Program-made: the position numbers and the translations under genes
The notes under the pieces: model-generated
Seen by the model: only the letters and a program-made list of their open reading frames with translations
The model's database searches: none
Told to the model about the DNA's origin: nothing
In this document: in pieces, positions 45,499 through 54,363 of the stretch
How positions within the stretch are numbered: position 1 is the stretch's first letter
Layout: every line of letters starts with the position of its first letter
Source of the DNA: Candidatus Nitrosopumilus sp.
GTDB taxonomy: Archaea; Thermoproteota; Nitrososphaeria; Nitrososphaerales; Nitrosopumilaceae
Direction of reading: 5' to 3'
DNA length: 64,000 bases
NCBI GenBank assembly: GCA_029864335.1
Contig: JAOTTS010000004.1
Location: 24,818-88,817, forward strand

Positions 45499-45721
45499 AG
45501 TTAGGATAGTTTTACATGCTATTTATCTTGATTCAAGTCAAAAAAATCTTGGAAAAAACAAATTCTCAAAAATAATCAGGCTTCAAAGATCAAAAGTATA
45601 GAGAATGGTAACGTAGATCATCAGATATGCCACACACTTTCATCAATCCAGAATAATCTAACGCTTCATGTTTTATGGTAAATCGAAGATAATGATTTTT
45701 GAGTTTAAAAAATCTAAAATA

Positions 45722-45832
45722 TCAATCTGAATGATCTTTTAATCTATGTACAATAATTAAGACATTTTTACGTTTGTTTACTTTGACCTCAAAATCAGAA
45801 AATAATTCAAGTTTGCCTATTTTACAATACAT
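45722..45832 (-). CDS. Possible microprotein (36 aa)
   Basis: ATG 45832, TGA 45722-45724; reads M-Y-C-K-I-G-K-L-E-L-F-S-D-F-E-V-K-V then K-R-K-N-V-L-I-I-V-H. It overlaps the end of the HEPN-like gene by 11 nt in another frame. Composition is protein-like, but there is no family or conservation evidence. Confidence 0.25.
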   Translation of the reverse strand: MYCKIGKLELFSDFEVKVNKRKNVLIIVHRLKDHSD

Positions 45833-46451
45833 TTCTGTTATAGAGTACTTCTCCGCCAGCAATAACCATTGCATCAAATACACTTCCTGCCATATTTCTT
45901 AGTTTTCTATAATCGATTGAAGGTAAAACATTCTCATGAACTATTTTATTACGATAATAAAGAATGTCTTCAAAGTTCTCCCAATTATTACGTAATAATG
46001 GGATGTTACGTATGTGACAAAATTCGTGTTCTACACCCTCATTATTGAAATTATCATAGTATTTTTTAGCTTCTTCCATGATGTCTATTCCTAATAATTC
46101 TTCATAGATCGTTTTTACACGTGATGGACTGGCATGACTCCCTGAATGTGCAAGTGCACTTGCAGGATTATCTTCGTAGTTTCCATCAAGAATAAGATTT
46201 AGTTTGTCCACCAGCTTGCTCCCAACTATATATGCAATTGATTTAAAATAGACTTCAAAAATTGTGACTGTTTTTACTATCACATGCTCTATTAACGCAG
46301 TACGAATTATCTCGTCTTTGTTATGTAGAAATTGTATTTCTATAAGCAGTGGTTTTATTTCTCCAAACGTGGTAATTGGATATCGTCCTAATCATTCTTT
46401 GGGTATAAGCGTACTATTTTCTCTGTATCTTACTCTTGCTTTTTTCCTCAT
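45822..46451 (-). pseudogene. HEPN-like protein with early in-frame TGA
   Basis: From ATG 46451 the frame reads M-R-K-K-A-R-V-R-Y-R, meets TGA at 46392-46394 (codon 20) and continues uninterrupted for 190 codons to TAA at 45822. The main part has a helical body and the motif Y-Y-R-N-K-I-V-H-E near residue 175, the R-x4-H core of HEPN ribonucleases often found in toxin-antitoxin and defence proteins. A GTG at 46283 could give a 153-aa truncated product with the motif intact. Confidence 0.6.
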
Positions 46452-46494
46452 GGTCTAACCTTTACACAGAATATGATCTAATTTGATTATTATT

Positions 46495-47333
46495 CTAAAT
46501 CGCATGTAACGACTGACTTTCTTTTCTTTTCTGAACCTCATGAAGTAAGCACAGTTCTGCAAATGCATTTTCATCAAAGTGAATATTCTTTAGAGCATTT
46601 CTTCGTTTGATTTGAGGATACTCACTATATTTTCTCCTGTTTATTGTTCTCCCACCAGTTTTAGGTCGGAATCCTCTCCATTGCTTGAAAAATACTGCAA
46701 CTCCTTGATCCTTGCATTGGTCTATGATTTCTTCAATCCATTGTTTTTTTACAGGACGATAATGATGGCCACTTTCACCACCAATAATTACCCAATCTAT
46801 GCTCTTCAAGTTTAATTTTCCAACAGAAGCAATTAGAGGTTCAAAACTGATGAATCGGGTATGACATTTTACTTTTCGCAGATCATTAATTCTTGAAATG
46901 TAATCTCTGCTTTCGATGCTGGTTCCCATCCACATGTAGTTTGGAATTTTGTGGCCAAAATACTTGAAAAATAATTCTGAAAATTCCACCATTCTTTTTG
47001 GTCGTTTAGTTAGAATTTGATAATCATACTGATTAGCTTGAATCATGGTAGCAAAACACCTACCAGTAAACTCAAAAATTGAATTTTCATGAAACAAATC
47101 AGATATACTATTGACAAAGATTTTTTTTGGTTTTTTCCAAGTTAAAGGCAAATCAACATCTGAAGGATGTTCAACATACAGAAAACCTTTTTTGTATTTC
47201 TGCAATCCCATGGCTTTCAATCTTTTGGTTAAAGTTTCAGCATAGCAATTCCTACATCCTGGAGAAATCTTCGTACATCCAGTAGCAGGATTCCATGTTG
47301 CTTCAGTCCATTCAATACCTGAACCTCTGCCAT
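46495..47333 (-). pseudogene. Gp37/Gp68 (DUF5131) three-Cys-motif protein, N-terminal frameshift
   Basis: The open frame extends upstream of the first in-frame ATG (47220) to 47340 and encodes the family's N-terminus: G-I-E-W-T-E-A-T-W-N-P-A-T-G-C then C-R-N-C-Y-A-E, the three-cysteine cluster. An ATG at 47331-47333 is one base out of frame, so a single indel just after the start is likely. Downstream come I-F-V-N-S-I-S-D-L-F, I-L-T-K-R-P and I-I-G-G-E-S-G. From 47220 the product would lack the cysteines. Phage-related; partner of TcmP. Confidence 0.75.
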
Positions 47334-47475
47334 AACTCCTTCAACTAATTATTATCCAATAAATGTTTAAGATTAGTGTAGAGACAATGGCTAGGTAATA
47401 ATCAGCTGTTTGTACTTCTATTCTTAAAATGTAATTAAGGTGTAATAACCTACACACTAAGTGAGTTTTGATATA

Positions 47476-47745
47476 AATGGCTGGATAAAAGGGAAAATAA
47501 CCCCATTTTTTGAAGAAATTAAGCCAATAAAAAATGATGGAGATACTACGTCTCCTGGAAACATGTGGTCTTTTAAAAAAAGAAGTTGCACTTCATCTAT
47601 ACATTCCAAGTTATTATAACATAATTAAAAATCATTTTAAAAATTGGTATTACTTTGATCCTTTTTGCGGTAGTGGACTGTTTGAATTTACAAAGCCTTC
47701 TATTCTAAAAGGAGAGAAATTTCCTGGTTCCCCCATAATTACATT
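47476..47745 (+). pseudogene. TcmP (three-Cys-motif partner) N-terminal remnant
   Basis: The first frame reads I-T-P-F-F-E-E-I-K-P then S-P-G-N-M-W-S-F-K-K, and after a run of seven A near 47577 the next frame reads I-P-S-Y-Y-N-I-I-K-N-H-F-K-N-W-Y-Y-F-D-P-F-C-G-S-G. This matches the start of TcmP proteins (methyltransferase-like Y-x-D-x-F-x-G-x-G). The frame ends where the truncated integrase begins. It is divergent from the Gp37/Gp68 gene, its usual partner. Confidence 0.65.
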
Positions 47746-48477
47746 GGCCATAATGTGGACTCCAGATTTTCTTTTTGAGGATGATCTAAACTGACCCAAT
47801 GAGACAGATATGGGACTGATTTTAGTAATCTCACAGATCTTGCCCCTGTCTTACCATCTACTGCAATTACAGCCCCGATGTCATCAAATTTGACATGTTT
47901 TAGCTTCATCGAGAGTAATTCACTGGGTCTGGTTCCAGCTTCTGCCTGTACTGCAAATATTGCCCTATCACGGGAGTTTTTGCATGCATAGATTATTCTG
48001 TCATAATCAGATTTTTCAATAAGATTCTCCCTGACCAGTTTGTCTGATACCAGTCTTATCTTGACATCCTTTGTTTCTGGAGGGTCACCCACTTCCTTGA
48101 AATCCTGAGCCAAACTTTGCCCATCTGAAAAACATCTTGAGGTATTTCTTGGCATCAGCAGTGCTGTTTGTCTCCTTTCCCTTGTGATCACTGTATATCT
48201 CGACAACATTGTACACCAAAGTATCAATATCACCTTTAGATGCATCAGTCCAGTTCTTGTTTAACATTCTGGAAAGAGTCAATAATGCAATAAGATTTCT
48301 ACAACGATATGCTTTTGCCAAGGACAGTTGTACAAAATACTAGTCATATTTTTTGATTAACTGGTAATTCTCATCAGAAAGATCTTTTTGCAATAACTTG
48401 TAAACTCGATTAATCCTGTCATCATAATCATGGATATCATTTTCTTTTTTGTTGATGATTTTTGCCTGTGTTTTCAT
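47745..48477 (-). pseudogene. Third tyrosine recombinase, truncated, next to the att copy
   Basis: From ATG 48477 the frame reads M-K-T-Q-A-K-I-I-N-K-K, meets TAG at 48340-48342 and continues as F-V-Q-L-S-L-A-K-A-Y-R (SAM-like domain). A frameshift near 48110-48170 leads to the core with the first arginine in A-G-T-R-P-S-E-L-L. It ends at H-P-Q-K-E-N-L-E-S-T-L-W-P near 47745; the H-x-x-R and tyrosine boxes are missing. Its 5' end lies 39 nt from the tRNA-Gly 3'-end copy. Confidence 0.8.
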
Positions 48478-48515
48478 TCGGAATTATCTATAGGCATACA
48501 AATATTTGAACTCTG

Positions 48516-48538
48516 AGTTCATAACACGGTAACTGCAC
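48516..48538 (+). other. Degenerate tRNA-Gly 3' copy (attR-like)
   Basis: AGTTCATAACACGGTAACTG followed by CAC aligns with tRNA-Gly 39637-39659 at 19 of 23 positions, and CGGTAACTGCAC (48527-48538) is identical. Such 3'-end copies mark the far end of elements integrated by tyrosine recombinases. Confidence 0.65.
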
Positions 48539-48541
48539 CAC

Positions 48542-48973
48542 TTATTTTTGATTTTTTGGAATTAGTGCATTATTAATAATTTCTAATGCATCCTGAGCTT
48601 TTTCTGGGCGAGGCAACTGAATCATAAACACATTATCTTTTCCATAATTTGATTTTGGAGAAGATAGTGCAAACATGGATGTTTTTGCAAGAGTTTCAAA
48701 AAAGTCAAGATGGGTTTTTGCATTTATTATAAATGCCTCAACAATATTTCCTTTAGAAAATGTCAAAACAACTTCAACGAAGACATTACCCAATCCATCT
48801 TGTAAGATGTTAAGATCAGTGTTAATAGACAAAGATTGTCCTGCAACTTTTGCAAGCATGTCATCATATTTTTTTTCTTCAATCATGATACATGGTGTTT
48901 CTTTACCGTCAAAATCAAAAGTAGTGATTCCGTTGTGTACTAGTTCCATTAGTTTTTTTAATTCATCAGACAT
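48542..48973 (-). CDS. Hypothetical protein beside the antiporter
   Basis: A 143-aa soluble protein with mixed secondary structure: a helical start (S-D-E-L-K-K-L-M-E-L-V), strands (V-F-V-E-V-V-L-T-F-S) and a closing helix A-Q-D-A-L-E-I-I-N-N-A-L. It overlaps the antiporter stop by 8 nt and is probably co-transcribed with it; it may regulate the transporter. No family recognised. Confidence 0.7.
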   Translation of the reverse strand: MSDELKKLMELVHNGITTFDFDGKETPCIMIEEKKYDDMLAKVAGQSLSINTDLNILQDGLGNVFVEVVLTFSKGNIVEAFIINAKTHLDFFETLAKTSMFALSSPKSNYGKDNVFMIQLPRPEKAQDALEIINNALIPKNQK

Positions 48974-50309
48974 CTTTCTTTTCCTCTAGCATAGGCACTA
49001 TTTTATCTCCAGCTTTTACTAGAAATGGAGAAATAAATGCAGTGATTATAGAAATAATACCTATCAATGGGAACAAGAAAGCACTAACGGCCCCTATATC
49101 GACTCCAACCTTTATAATTACAATTGAGAATTCACCCCTTGGAGCAGCTAACGTAAATGCCGAACGTATTGCTTTACCACGTCTTTGTCGGAAGATAATA
49201 TTTCCAACCAAGTTTCCACCAAACTTCATTCCAGTAGCAACTGCTATCAAGGCAATTGCAATGAAAAGATAATTTTCAAGTTCTGATACATCCATCAAGG
49301 CACCTACTGAAATAAAGAAAATTGCTACAAACATGTCTTTAATTGGACTGGAAAGTAATTTTGCAACTTCAGCAGATTTTGATTCAGCTACTAGCACCCC
49401 TGCCAAAAATGCACCAATTGCAACTGATAATCCAACAATGTTTGCAAGTAACGCATAACCAAAGCAAACACCTAGAACACTAAGCAATAGAATCTCGCGA
49501 TGCTCAGCTGCTGCAACCTTGTCAATTAATGGTGGAATTAATCGGGTTCCAATTGTGAATGTTCCAACTATAAGACCAGATGCGACCAGTGCAATTATTA
49601 ATACTGACTCAATAGATACGGCTCCAACTAAAGCAATTGATTGTAACGATGAAATCAGAATAACTGCGATTATGTCCTCTACAATCAAAATTCCTAAAAC
49701 AAGAATTGAAGATTCGTTTTTGATCCTTCCCATTTCCTCTAAAATTTTGACAATTATTGCAGTACTAGAAATAGATAATGCTGCTGAAATAAACAATGCG
49801 TCTAGAAATCCCAAATCCAATGCAGTTGCAGCATAAAATACTACACCTAATGTTAAAAATAATCCCAATGTTCCAACTCCCACTGCCACTCGCCCAATAC
49901 TTTTGATTTTGGCATATGGAAACTCAATCCCAATTACAAAAAGAAGTAAAATTACACCAATTTCAGCAAAAAGATTCAATGCAGAAATGTTAGATAGTAT
50001 TCCAACGCCTCCCAACACATCAGTAGATGGACCGCCTTCAGGCAATACCCAGGACCAAAACGGTGAAAGAGGACCAATGAGCATTCCAGCAAAAAGATAA
50101 CCAATGATCAGTGGTTGTCTAATTTTAAAAAAAGCCAAAGTAACTACGGCACCAATTATCATGATAAATGCTAAATCAGTGACAAATGTTGCATGAGGAA
50201 GTTCAGGAGTAATCTGTTCAATTAAACTAGTAACAGTTGTGTTAAGTGAGCTGTGAATTTCACTAGTATCTAATTGAAGTAAAATGTTTTTCATGTTTTC
50301 ATTTAACAA
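48966..50309 (-). CDS. CPA2-family cation:proton antiporter
   Basis: A 447-aa membrane protein with 12-13 helices. Family marks are G-Y-L-F-A-G-M-L-I-G-P near residue 70, I-L-V-V/I-E-D-I-I-A-V near residue 207, G-A-F-L-A-G-V-L-V-A-E-S near residue 295 and F-F-I-S-V-G near 330. It exchanges Na+ or K+ for H+. The cytoplasmic RCK/KTN domain of KefB/KefC is absent, so nucleotide gating is unlikely. Confidence 0.92.
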   Translation of the reverse strand: MLNENMKNILLQLDTSEIHSSLNTTVTSLIEQITPELPHATFVTDLAFIMIIGAVVTLAFFKIRQPLIIGYLFAGMLIGPLSPFWSWVLPEGGPSTDVLGGVGILSNISALNLFAEIGVILLLFVIGIEFPYAKIKSIGRVAVGVGTLGLFLTLGVVFYAATALDLGFLDALFISAALSISSTAIIVKILEEMGRIKNESSILVLGILIVEDIIAVILISSLQSIALVGAVSIESVLIIALVASGLIVGTFTIGTRLIPPLIDKVAAAEHREILLLSVLGVCFGYALLANIVGLSVAIGAFLAGVLVAESKSAEVAKLLSSPIKDMFVAIFFISVGALMDVSELENYLFIAIALIAVATGMKFGGNLVGNIIFRQRRGKAIRSAFTLAAPRGEFSIVIIKVGVDIGAVSAFLFPLIGIISIITAFISPFLVKAGDKIVPMLEEKKDV

Positions 50310-50530
50310 ATTTGTTTAAAAATAATTTCTAACTGAAAATTTTGAAATCAAATTAATGAAAATAAAAATAATTGAAAATAGGCTCAATAGTCGTAATCTT
50401 TAACCTCTTTATGATCATTCATTATAATGATTCTGCAGAGTGATGATTAGGTCATCTGAATAATATGTAGAGAAATGACTTGGGGTATCTGACTGCATCA
50501 TTGGTTACCTCATAATCACCTTAGTATTAA
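50310..50530. other. Intergenic region upstream of the zinc-finger microprotein
   Basis: Contains divergent promoter sequence for the antiporter and for the microprotein at 50555. No gene seen on either strand. Confidence 0.35.
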
Positions 50531-50553
50531 TAGTACGGTACCATACCGTACTA
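50531..50553. promoter_or_regulatory. Perfect 10-bp palindrome abutting a microprotein start
   Basis: TAGTACGGTA-CCA-TACCGTACTA, ending one base before the ATG at 50555. It is unusually GC-containing for this region. If the mRNA is leaderless the palindrome would cover the promoter-proximal side of the start site, ideal for repression. It could alternatively form an RNA hairpin if transcribed. Confidence 0.65.
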
Positions 50554-50554
50554 T

Positions 50555-50662
50555 ATGATTCAATGTGAATATTGTACAAGAGGGTTTATCGAAACAGCAA
50601 ATGGTCTGGTCGAGAAGACCTTTCACGAGTTACTACACGAACCAACTGTTGTAAACAAGTAA
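50555..50662 (+). CDS. C2H2 zinc-finger microprotein (35 aa)
   Basis: ATG 50555, TAA 50660-50662. Reads MIQCEYCTRGFIETANG and then K-T-F-H-E-L-L-H-E. The spacing C-x2-C-x16-H-x4-H fits a single zinc finger. It is preceded by a perfect palindrome. The most economical reading is a small DNA-binding protein with an autoregulatory site. Divergent from the antiporter and upstream of the coiled-coil gene. Confidence 0.65.
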   Translation: MIQCEYCTRGFIETANGLVEKTFHELLHEPTVVNK

Positions 50663-50722
50663 CTCTTTACATTTTTTATTTTAGACCCAACTTTTTTATC
50701 ATCATTTTTTAATTGACTGTAT

Positions 50723-52249
50723 ATGGCAGGCAAAACTATAAACAAAAAGACATCTGCCCAACCAAAAAAAGTTGCAAAAAAAGTTGCAAAAGAGCCAACG
50801 CCATCAGCATTACTAAAGAAGGTAGCATCAGTTTCAGATTCTAACAAGGCATTACAAAAAGAGATCAAAGTCATGTCAAAAATTTTTGGAGAAAACCAAA
50901 AAGTCCTACTATCAATGAAAAGTATGATTGACACATTAACATCAACATTAGAGTATATTCAGAAACAATCAAAACAAATCAACATTATAGAAGAGGATAC
51001 TCAAAAACTGTATGCAGGATTAAACCAAGTAAGAACTCAATCCAATTTAGTAGGTAAGATTAATGATCAAACTGCAAAACTACAAGATGAAATAAATAAA
51101 ATTTCAGAAATTCAAAAAACAACAAAGCCTCAAGAAATATCTCAGCAAGTACAAGACAGTATGAATTCAATTAAGAACAATTCCCAAATGATAATAAAAA
51201 TTGCACAAAGAATTGATGAAGTAAGAGATGATCTCAGAAAAGTTTCTGGAAAAACAGATTCATTTTTAGAAATTAGCTCTGAGATGAACAAACTAAAAAA
51301 TAATCTTGATGAAATCTCAGATAAAACTGCAAAACTAGATACGGGAAATCAAATCATACAAAGCCTCAAACAAGAATTTGAAAGAATTGCAGAAGGTGCA
51401 ATTTCGACAACAGAACTTAATGCAGAACTTGAAGCAATCAAAGTTACAATTGATTCAATTTCTTCAAAAGCATCAAAAATTGATTCCCTTGGAGGAGTAA
51501 TAGATGGTCTCAAACAACAATTTGAGACAATCTCTGCAAATGCAAAATCTGCTGAAAATCTAAGTATACAGACAATGAGAGATTTAGGAGGTAAAATCGA
51601 TAAAATTGAGACTGAAATTGGAGGATTGTCAAAAAGAGCAGACTCCACAGCATTTGTAGGTGAAGGACTCAAATCAGTTCAGGAAGACATTTCAAATTTC
51701 AAGCAAAACGTCTTTGATAAAACAAACAGCATAGAGCAAAAAATAGCCTCAGCTTCAGATATTCTAAAAAGGCAAGACGCGTCAACGGTAGAATTTCATA
51801 AAAAATCAGATAAATTATTTGAAGAGATACAGTCAATTAAAAATGTCACAAACAAGGCAACAAGTGATTCATCAAAAGAGATGATGGCATTGCTAAAACT
51901 TTCAGAATATCAATCAAATGTGAGAATGAATACTGAATTAAAGTATGGGGAATTAAAAGACATTGAAAAGATGGCATCACAAACCGCAGACATTGTAAAT
52001 CTATTTGATAGAATATCAATAGAGTCTGGCGAAAAGATTCCTCTACCTCAAGAAGTAAGACAATGGGCAGTAAGTAAAATTTTAGATTGTGCTGACAAGT
52101 GGGAAGTTCGATTCAGTGATGTCTATTCAATTTTAACTAATGCAATAGGCACAGATATGTTAAAAGAAACAATTAGAGTTCAGCAAGTAAGAGATATTTA
52201 TGGAATTAGAGCAGTAGATGAACTAAGAAAGGATCTTAATATTCCTTAA
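50723..52249 (+). CDS. Large coiled-coil protein
   Basis: A 508-aa protein. The first 30 residues are lysine-rich (K-K-V-A-K-K-V-A-K), residues about 40-400 are almost continuous heptad coiled coil with repeated I-D-x-I/L-x-x-K segments, and about 420-508 form a compact domain (L-P-Q-E-V-R-Q-W-A-V-S-K-I-L-D-C, then V-R-D-I-Y-G-I-R-A-V-D-E-L). It looks structural, perhaps chromosome- or division-related, but no family is recognised. It converges with the glycosyltransferase gene, 4-nt overlap. Confidence 0.8.
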   Translation: MAGKTINKKTSAQPKKVAKKVAKEPTPSALLKKVASVSDSNKALQKEIKVMSKIFGENQKVLLSMKSMIDTLTSTLEYIQKQSKQINIIEEDTQKLYAGLNQVRTQSNLVGKINDQTAKLQDEINKISEIQKTTKPQEISQQVQDSMNSIKNNSQMIIKIAQRIDEVRDDLRKVSGKTDSFLEISSEMNKLKNNLDEISDKTAKLDTGNQIIQSLKQEFERIAEGAISTTELNAELEAIKVTIDSISSKASKIDSLGGVIDGLKQQFETISANAKSAENLSIQTMRDLGGKIDKIETEIGGLSKRADSTAFVGEGLKSVQEDISNFKQNVFDKTNSIEQKIASASDILKRQDASTVEFHKKSDKLFEEIQSIKNVTNKATSDSSKEMMALLKLSEYQSNVRMNTELKYGELKDIEKMASQTADIVNLFDRISIESGEKIPLPQEVRQWAVSKILDCADKWEVRFSDVYSILTNAIGTDMLKETIRVQQVRDIYGIRAVDELRKDLNIP

Positions 52250-54312
52250 ACTCCAGTCTCATCTATTTCTTTGAATTGTTGTTTCTTTTTCTTTAGTGCA
52301 GCAAAGATTCCCAAAATTGCTGCAATCCAAATTGTACTAAACATAATGTTTGCAACACTTACGTACATGTACGGAGTAGCATCCATGATATTGGTTTTCA
52401 AGGATAGTGCTCTGCTGTTGATATCTAGCATTCCTGTATGATATGCAGAACTGTCCTTCGGAACAGTTGAAATTTTCTCAATACTTGCAACCATCGTATC
52501 TACATCATTTTGTATTCTAAGCAAGTTTGTAGATTCTGTAGCGAATATCCAAACGGGGTTTTTTGAAATAACATCATCATTAGCATCGGTGGTTTCAGAT
52601 ACATGGTCCATTACAAGTTCCAGGTCTTCATGAATTGCCAATAGATGACTCTTTATTATTACAGGATCAGATGAGCCTACAATTCCATCAAGATGTCCTC
52701 TAATCCTGTCTAGAGGATAGATATCAGTATTGTAACCATAAATTGCCATAAATCCTCCAAAAATAATAATTCCAATAATTCCAATCATGGAAAGTTTGTA
52801 AACAGTATTTGCCATTTTTTCCTTCTTGGCTTTTGGTAGTGGATTACTTGATTTATTTCTTTTAAATCGCGTATGAGACAAGCTCATATATGCAATATAG
52901 AAAAATCCTGCAGCCTGAAGTCCAATAATAGGAACAAAGATAGGATTATTTGAAAAAACTGCAATAAAGATTCCCATTATACCATATACTCCAAAAAAAA
53001 TCTCAAGTAGTGTGACTTGTGAGAATGGTAGATTGTATGCATTGTCTTTCCAATCATCTTTAGTTTTTAAGATCCCATATTTTGGAGTTCTAAGAAATTC
53101 ATTTTTCTTTCCAATAACTGCATCAAATACTGCAACTGTATTATTCACTGACATTCCTGCATTGTAAATTAGCAATGCCGGAAGTATCTTGGCTTTAGAC
53201 TTCCAAGACTTTTGGTACATACTTTGCATGATCATAATGTACGCACCAGGTCCCATTGCAAGATATGTTGCAATAGTTATTGCAGGAAGAAAGCTAATCA
53301 CATAAAGATTGACTTGTCCTGCCAGTAAAATCGGTAATGCCAAAAACTGTATTAACATTAATGGATAAACAACATGACGAGTTAGTTGAATGAATGCCTG
53401 AATTTTTGCTTCAATTGCAACTTTACGTTTTAGTGCAATGTCAGTAAGTAATTTTATTGCACATTGGATAGAGCCTTTTGCCCAACGGAATTGTTGTCTT
53501 TTTGCAGCATTCATCTGTACTGGAAGTTCTGCATCAACTACAATGTCAGGCAAGAACAAACATTTCCAGCCTTTCATTTGTGCTCTGTAACTTAGATCAA
53601 GGTCTTCAACTAATGTTGCAGTATGCCAGCCTCCTGCATCCTCAATACAATCACGTCTCCAGATTCCTGCAGTACCATTGAAGTTCATAAACAGATGAGA
53701 GTTGCTTTTTGCTTTTTGTTCTATTAGAAAATGAAAGTCAAGGCTTAGTGCTTGTGCTTGAGTAATTGCAGAATAGTTTTCATTTACATGTCCCCAACGA
53801 CATTGAACAAGACCGATCTTTGAGTTTGTAAAGTGTGGAATTGCTCGTTTAAGAAACCATGTTGGTGGAATAAAGTCCGCATCAAAAATAGCAACAAGTT
53901 CTGTATCAGTTGTTTTCATTGCATGCTTTAGTGCTCCTGCCTTGTAACCACTTCTGGTTCCACGTCGCACATGCTCTATTTGAAATCCCTGATTTTTGTA
54001 ATCATCAACTGCATTTTCAAGTAAATCAACAGTATCATCATCTGAATCATCTAACACCATAATTCTCATTTTGTCTTTTGGATAATCCAAATTGCAAACT
54101 GCATCTACCAGTCTTTTTGCAACATACTTTTCGTTGTATATTGGCAGTTGAATTGTAATTGACGGATTTCCCCAATCAGTAGTGGTGAGAATCTCTTTTC
54201 TTTTTCTTGAAAGAAATGCAAGATAGTAAAAATTGCAAGTATATGCAGTAATGATAATAGCTGATAATATGAATAGATCAAAAACAAATTGGGTGAAAGG
54301 ATTGATTGCCAT
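52246..54312 (-). CDS. Membrane family-2 glycosyltransferase (cellulose-synthase-like)
   Basis: A 688-aa processive-type glycosyltransferase. The cytoplasmic domain has D-D-S-D-D near residue 90, the D-x-D in I-F-D-A-D-F near 142, E-D-L-D-L-S-Y-R near 236 and Q-Q-F-R-W near 275, i.e. the D, DxD, ED and QxxRW set of GT2 enzymes. One N-terminal and several C-terminal membrane helices surround it, and an extracytoplasmic loop lies near 560-655. It makes or modifies a surface polysaccharide; the sugar is unknown. Confidence 0.92.
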   Translation of the reverse strand: MAINPFTQFVFDLFILSAIIITAYTCNFYYLAFLSRKRKEILTTTDWGNPSITIQLPIYNEKYVAKRLVDAVCNLDYPKDKMRIMVLDDSDDDTVDLLENAVDDYKNQGFQIEHVRRGTRSGYKAGALKHAMKTTDTELVAIFDADFIPPTWFLKRAIPHFTNSKIGLVQCRWGHVNENYSAITQAQALSLDFHFLIEQKAKSNSHLFMNFNGTAGIWRRDCIEDAGGWHTATLVEDLDLSYRAQMKGWKCLFLPDIVVDAELPVQMNAAKRQQFRWAKGSIQCAIKLLTDIALKRKVAIEAKIQAFIQLTRHVVYPLMLIQFLALPILLAGQVNLYVISFLPAITIATYLAMGPGAYIMIMQSMYQKSWKSKAKILPALLIYNAGMSVNNTVAVFDAVIGKKNEFLRTPKYGILKTKDDWKDNAYNLPFSQVTLLEIFFGVYGIMGIFIAVFSNNPIFVPIIGLQAAGFFYIAYMSLSHTRFKRNKSSNPLPKAKKEKMANTVYKLSMIGIIGIIIFGGFMAIYGYNTDIYPLDRIRGHLDGIVGSSDPVIIKSHLLAIHEDLELVMDHVSETTDANDDVISKNPVWIFATESTNLLRIQNDVDTMVASIEKISTVPKDSSAYHTGMLDINSRALSLKTNIMDATPYMYVSVANIMFSTIWIAAILGIFAALKKKKQQFKEIDETGV

Positions 54313-54363
54313 ATCCCTAATCTCACAAAATGACTAATCGCTATTTATAGTTGCAATAATTGA

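Larger units (their letters stand above)
39585..48538. mobile_element. Decayed integrative element in tRNA-Gly
   Basis: The right boundary (48516-48538) repeats the tRNA-Gly 3' end with 19 of 23 matches, including a perfect 12-mer, and a truncated tyrosine recombinase lies just inside it. Cargo includes a universal stress protein, subtilase, PsbP-like protein, DUF1059, HEPN-like, Gp37/Gp68 and TcmP genes; most accessory ones are broken. The outside flank at 48542 resumes core-like genes. No replication gene is recognised. Confidence 0.6.

Noticed and set aside
45338..45601. 87-codon plus-strand frame
   Set aside because: Antisense of the DUF1059 gene, which has clear family residues.
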